A stretch of DNA of 64,000 bases from Cryptomeria japonica (lineage: Eukaryota; Streptophyta; Pinopsida; Cupressales; Cupressaceae), in NCBI RefSeq assembly GCF_030272615.1, contig NC_081406.1:484561900-484625899 (forward strand), written 5' to 3'. A program made the translations under genes and the position numbers. Below the pieces are notes generated by a model. That model was not told the origin of the DNA and searched no databases. It saw only the letters and a list, made by a program, of their open reading frames with translations. Positions 59,110 through 64,000 of the stretch are shown piece after piece; within the stretch, counting starts at the first letter, position 1, and each line of letters opens with the position of its first letter.

Positions 59110-60161
59110 TTATTAGAGTTGTAGGAGTATGATGAAACCATAATTCTAGCATCAAACTCCCCTAAATCTTCATGCTTATTGATATAGAATTTACTTCCAA
59201 AAATTCTGAAATATTTAGTAGTAGGAGTATGACCAAACCATAATTTATAAGGAGTCATACCAGTATCACCTTTGATATGTACCCGATTAAAGTATAAATA
59301 GCAGTACTCATAGCTTCTCTCTAATAGACATGCAAAACATTTCCTTCAATAATCATTGTTCTAGCAGCTTCTTGAATGGTTTTATTCTTCATTTTCACGA
59401 CTCCATTTTGTTGAGGGGTTCTCACAGCAGAAAATTGTCTCTTTATCCCATTCTCTTCACATAATGTTTTGAACTCACCAGAGATGAATTCACCACCTCT
59501 ATCAGATCTTAGACACTCCAGCTTCAATCCTATCTCTGTCTCAACCATAGTTTTGAAAATATTGAATTTCTCTAAAGCTTCAAAATTTTCCCCTAAGAAA
59601 GTAACCCACATCTTCCTTGAATAATCATCAATCAACAACATGAAATATCTCTCTCCTTGCAAACTTATGACTCTAGATGGACCACATAAATTAGTATGAA
59701 CAAGATCCAATTATCCATTAGAAAAATACTTTTTACTTGTGAAAGAAACTCTGGTTTGCTTCCCCAATTGGCATTCTTTGCATATAGAGTTAGTAGACTT
59801 CATCAATTTAGTAAGATCTCAAACTACATGAGTATAACTTATCTTAATCATGCTATCAAAATTTGCATGAAACATCCTTCTACGTCATAACCAACTTTCA
59901 TCAATCTAAGCAATCAAACAACTTTTACCAGCAACATTCAAGTGAAAGATATTACCTTTTGTCTTTGTACTTGATGCAATCTCATTTCTGGAACTTCTCA
60001 AGATAATTCACTTCCCATTCATGAATTGAAGATCATATCCCATGTCAACCATCTATTGAACACTCAAAAGATTAATCTTTAGACCTTCTACATACAAGAC
60101 ATCATCAATATTATTCTTACCATCAAGAGAAATAGAACCTCTACCATGAATTATACTAGGT
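59110..60161 (-). pseudogene. Copia integrase and pre-integrase (copy 8b)
   Basis: MDLVHTNLCGPSRVISLQGE (Asp of the first position now Asn), LIDDYSRKMWVTFLGE, LRSDRGGEFISGEF, TPQQNGVVKMKNKTIQEAAR and CKECQLGKQTRVSF are readable. The frame 59321-59710 is open. Sequence matching 25102 and beyond (the protease side) is absent; the copy ends abruptly at 60161. Confidence 0.85.
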
Positions 60162-61128
60162 AAATGGCTATTTAGCAAGGAGTGAGCTTAGACATGTTCT
60201 TGTGATTCAACCACATAATGTGGAGGAAGACATAAACTATCTCACTAATCATGCTTTGATTTACAATTTTATGGTGATTCGAGCCTCACTTCCATTTTTG
60301 AAATCATGGGCTCAATGCATGTGGAACCTAGAGGATGAAATGTAGGTAATGTTGGTTATGAATAGCTATTTCTTAGTGGTCTTTTTGAGTATTTCAAATA
60401 GAAATAAGGATTTTAAAGGTGGGCCTTATTTTTATAATCAAGTTGGTTTTTTCATTAAACCATGGCGTGCAGGTTTCAACCCTATAAAGGAGATTCCTTC
60501 AAGAGTTTTGGTGTGGGTATGACTCCTATATTTTTTGTTAGAATTCTAGAGACAAGGTATTTTTTATTCAATCATAATGTTCATTGGTAAACTACTAGGA
60601 CTATCGCAACAAACTATGGACAAAAAGGTAATCACTTATACCTATATTTGTATTGAAATTGATTTAAGTAAGAATTTACTAGATTTTGTGGAAATTCGAC
60701 TAGGATCCACCTCGTGAATTCATCAAATTGATTATGAAACCCTCCCCTTTAAATGTCAAATATGTCATGACCATGGTCATTTGTAGAGGATGTTTCCTAA
60801 ATATAATCTTGCAAGACCTTCTAATTAAGTACCATCTTGACAACTACTTAAAAAAGATAAAGGGAAAGCCCCTATGGTGGAAGATAAAGAGGGTTTTATC
60901 CAATTCAAGGATAAAACTAAGGGAAGAGGATAGAAGTGAACTCTGAAGGATAGGAAGAATGATGAAATGTTTAATAGATTTGATGTACTGGGGGAGTTAT
61001 ATTAGTTTCATGAGTCCCTTGTTGATATGCTTATAGGATAGGAACTATTGAGTGTGGAACATTTAGCCGATGATAAGGGTAGAAATCTTCCAAATGACCC
61101 CAGGATGGAAGATTATATTTTTAGATGG
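60162..61128 (+). pseudogene. LINE ORF1 (DUF4283/zinc-knuckle type) fragment
   Basis: The frame reads SLPFLKSWAQCMWNLEDEM, FKGGPYFYNQVGFFIKPWRA, then GFNPIKEIPSRVLVWV, ICIEIDLSKNL, then IDYETLPFKCQICHDHGHL with the last knuckle Cys lost. This order (GPWFF-like box, KPW, E-I-P-xx-VWV, EIDLSK, CX2CX4H) is the plant L1-type ORF1 nucleic-acid-binding protein. It starts mid-protein right at the end of copy 8b and stops where a TGTAATGCC end begins. Several stops show it is dead. Opposite strand to the ORF2 fragment at 18256-20308. Confidence 0.78.
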
Positions 61129-64000
61129 TGTAATGCCTGCCAAAATACCCTAGAGAAAATAAAGCAAACTAAATTTTAATAGATGATTTTTTTTAAAGTA
61201 ACATAGAATGCAACACATATCATCAAATATACAATATGGATTTAACACATAATATTTATTAACATGAAACATATCACATGCACTCATTAACCAATTACGC
61301 AAGAAGAATTAAACATAAAAAATCATTAATACCATCTCCCTGGGGTATCTCAACTCCATTACTTACTACCATAATAATCAATAACAATCTAACCATTTCC
61401 ATTATTACTCTTGACATCCTTAATTGTTATTCATGCACATATGCAATACACTTAGTATTTATTATTCATTAACTATGCACATGCAACTCAATTACTTATA
61501 TCCTTCATGGTATGCAACCTACTTACTTAATCATCTAATATGATATGCTACTCTTTTCAATGCAAGACCAATCCACTTTTTCCTTATGTTCATCTTATGC
61601 ACCAAATCAAAATATGCCTAAAACCCTTTAATCATTTCTTATTAACATGATATCTACTCTCCTACAATGATAATGCATAGACATAATTTTCCTTTCTTAT
61701 CCAATACTCCCATATCTACTCATGATTTCATAAATATAGCATTATCATTTTCCTTTACATGATTCCTAAGTGCTTAATGCAATAATAATAAAGTCCTTCT
61801 TTAACCAAACATCTTAAATTCTATACATGGTCTCTTGTTTCTTTCTAACACCACCATTAATATAAATGCCATTATCACACACACATTATCATTTATCAAC
61901 TACAGTTCCTACACTACAACAATCCTATTTACATAGGTTCTTTTCACTTTTAATCTACAATCTCATCTAACAATCATAACATACACATAATGATAAATGC
62001 ACACAACATATATAATTACATTATTTCCATTAACTAAGCAATATTCATTACTTTGAGATGCACTCATGTCTTAATCTACTACTCATGTCGTAACCTCATT
62101 CCACATTATCTAAAACAATCCTAATCATTTCCTTAAGGCTATCTATTTATCTTACCAACTACCCATCCATTCCTACAATCTAGAAGTATCCATTTATCAA
62201 GAATATAAACCTTTCAATAAGAACATTAATTCAATATTTGTATATACATTCATACTCAAAGATCATTCTATTACAACATAATAATTACAATCCATTACAA
62301 TATTTAAACATTTCATCATATTACGAGTCCTAATACTTATATCCACTAAATGCAAGTAATATAGCTACATTTACATTAACATTTTATTTACCATATCATA
62401 TTTCCTAATATTTTCTATCTTAAACATGAAAATGAATTCCTATTACATGATCCTGATATCAAAACTCATGAATCCCTTTTATGAACCATTACAAGACAAT
62501 CTACAATATATCTATTAACATGAATTGAATTCCATTTCAAAGATAACTACATTTCAATACATCACAATATCCATCTTACAAATTTAGGCCCATTTCCTAA
62601 ACATCATCTACTATATAATTATATGAACCTTTCAACAAGAGAATAGCTCTCCTAATTACATAGTCTCATATGCAACTTCTACATTATGATTTCATTACAT
62701 AACCCATGATATTAATTACATTCATCCGCTACAGTATTTAACCATAAGCTGAAATGAAGAAGAATCCACATCCACACATAAGAATCCAATGAGAACATCC
62801 CAATGGTAGAAAAGTACCAACTACCCAACCATGTGGAACCAAAGGAATCACTCCCCATGCTAGGAGATGACACAAGGTCCCAACACACACTCTATACCTA
62901 AGATGACACCAAACTACCAAAGAGGCTCACAAATCAAGGATCACAACAACCAATAACATGGTAACCACAAACAAAAAGTCCTAGAGGAAAAACAAGAGTC
63001 AAGTAATTAGTACAACAAGTAAGGAAACATGTAGGAGTGGAGTGTTATCACATGATATCCTTCAAATATACATACAACCCTTCAAGTCATAACCCTAATA
63101 GATATGTGGAGCCATCTCAACCTATGAGAGAATCAAGGGAGATTGACTTACCACCACATCGACCTTTCTAAGATTATTCTAAAACATCCTCCCTAGGATT
63201 GAGTCTTGGGGTTCAACTATTAATTATCTTGAGTAGGTGAGTCCTAATTACCCAATCCATCCAATTCATTATTAATATTATCAATTGTTTATAATAAAAA
63301 AAACTTCCAATGTGTCCTAGAGATCTAGACGGGAGGCTTATCAACTCACTGCCTATCTCTCATAATCCCGATCATCACATGGAATCCCACTCCCCCTAGG
63401 ATGTTCTAAAACAGCAATAATAACAAGGAGGCTTTAATACAACATTCAAGAATGATCCATAAACAACATCACATAATAATGAAGTATACATAGAAATCTA
63501 ATGCTAACAACAACAATAAACCAATAATGAGCCTCATATCAAAATAGTTCTTCAAAAGCCATATCAAAATCAATAAAAATCTACCATAATCATGAAATGA
63601 ATATCAGCAGTAAGGCACATCAACTTACTGGTCAAGAGAAACAAATCAATTTTAACAACATGGCTTATCAACATACCAAAGCTTAAAAATCATTGACTAA
63701 CATCAAATTAGATAAATCACAAAGCTAGAAAACATAAACAGACCTCAATCAAAGCCTCTAGTACAAGGAAAAATTAAAAATAACCTCACAGGTTGACCTA
63801 ACTAGACAAATATTAAAAAACACGGATTAGCACATTTGATCAGTAGAGTAGTGCATCTGACTCACCTTGCAGCGCATTTGATCTATTCTGCAACACATTT
63901 AACTTACTTTGAGACGCATTTATTCTATTCTGAAGAACATATGAGCGAAATAATTGTGCATATGATCAATCCTCTAGTGCATTTACTGACCTTTTTAGCG
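61129..64000 (-). mobile_element. Possible Gypsy-type LTR (partial), TGTAATGCC end
   Basis: Coding sequence of the LINE gives way at TGTAATGCCTGCCAAAATA. Reverse-complemented, this edge reads ...TTTTGGCAGGCATTACA, close to the CCTGGCGGGGCATTACA right end of the 35397-40112 insertion, so a minus-strand LTR of a similar class is likely. The rest is AT-rich with no gene. The other end is outside the window, so class and boundary are tentative. Confidence 0.45.

Larger units (their letters stand above)
49330..60161 (-). mobile_element. Copy 8b: second Element 8-family Copia, 5'-truncated, split by Element 5
   Basis: Minus-strand internal sequence parallel to 21847-25102. It has the 3' UTR (49330-49633), RNase H/RT (49634-50216 and 57915-58900) and integrase back to just after the protease (to 60161, ending at ...TTATACTAG). 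Gag and a 5' LTR are missing; the next base begins LINE sequence. Removing Element 5 restores continuity (AAAATC|TAGTAACAAGACA). Confidence 0.87.

Noticed and set aside
1-64000. CRISPR arrays, tRNA or rRNA genes, bacterial operons
   Set aside because: No regularly spaced identical short repeats and no cloverleaf with A/B boxes were seen. The tRNA-like matches are primer-binding sites only.

Overview
The window looks like intergenic DNA from a large, repeat-rich seed-plant genome. A gymnosperm is my guess, from the depth of nesting and the old, AT-rich element copies, but nothing here proves it. I find no host protein-coding gene, rRNA or tRNA. Almost everything is retrotransposon. Boundaries below come from matching LTR copies, initiator-Met primer-binding sites (TGGTATCAGAGC or close variants), polypurine tracts and 5-bp target-site duplications (TSDs), all read by eye.

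Left block (1-13335), plus strand. Element 1 (334-12960) has two LTRs and encodes a coiled-coil/four-zinc-knuckle protein and a second conserved protein, but no protease, integrase or reverse transcriptase. It is interrupted by solo LTR 3 (4033-10091), which is itself interrupted by the young, exactly 5,000-bp Element 2 (4056-9055, TSD GTTAC), a Gag-protease element without RT. After the right LTR of Element 1 the internal region starts again and stops at about 13335.

Middle-left (13336-20466). This holds unassigned DNA with a degenerate ~73-bp minisatellite, a decayed reading frame for an unknown helical protein (15751-17103), and a minus-strand L1-type LINE ORF2 fragment (18256-20466).

Centre (20467-49329), minus strand. 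Copia Element 8 is split inside its protease codons by Copia Element 6 (25197-46532). Element 6 contains two solo LTRs (25931-26991 and 27865-29306) and the plus-strand Copia Element 4 (29459-40895, TSD CTCTA). Element 4 in turn carries a 4,716-bp TGTAATGCCC-ended insertion, probably a solo Ty3/Gypsy LTR (35397-40112, TSD CAAGA), in its 3' LTR.

Right (49330-64000). A second, 5'-truncated copy of Element 8 (8b) shares LTR D with Element 8. It is interrupted by Element 5 (50217-57914, TSD AAATC), a minus-strand relative of Element 1 with the same unusual coding layout and no pol. Then follow a plus-strand LINE ORF1 fragment (60162-61128) and a TGTAATGCC-ended AT-rich segment running off the window.

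The most interesting material is: (i) the Element 1/Element 5 group, pol-less LTR elements that share a conserved protein I cannot name; (ii) the TAG-only decay of Element 1, where 21 of 21 internal stops are TAG and direct CAG/TAG pairs exist between its two copies; (iii) a short LTR module shared by pol-bearing and pol-less families, suggesting mobilisation in trans; and (iv) a cluster of consecutive palindromes in the Gypsy-like LTR.
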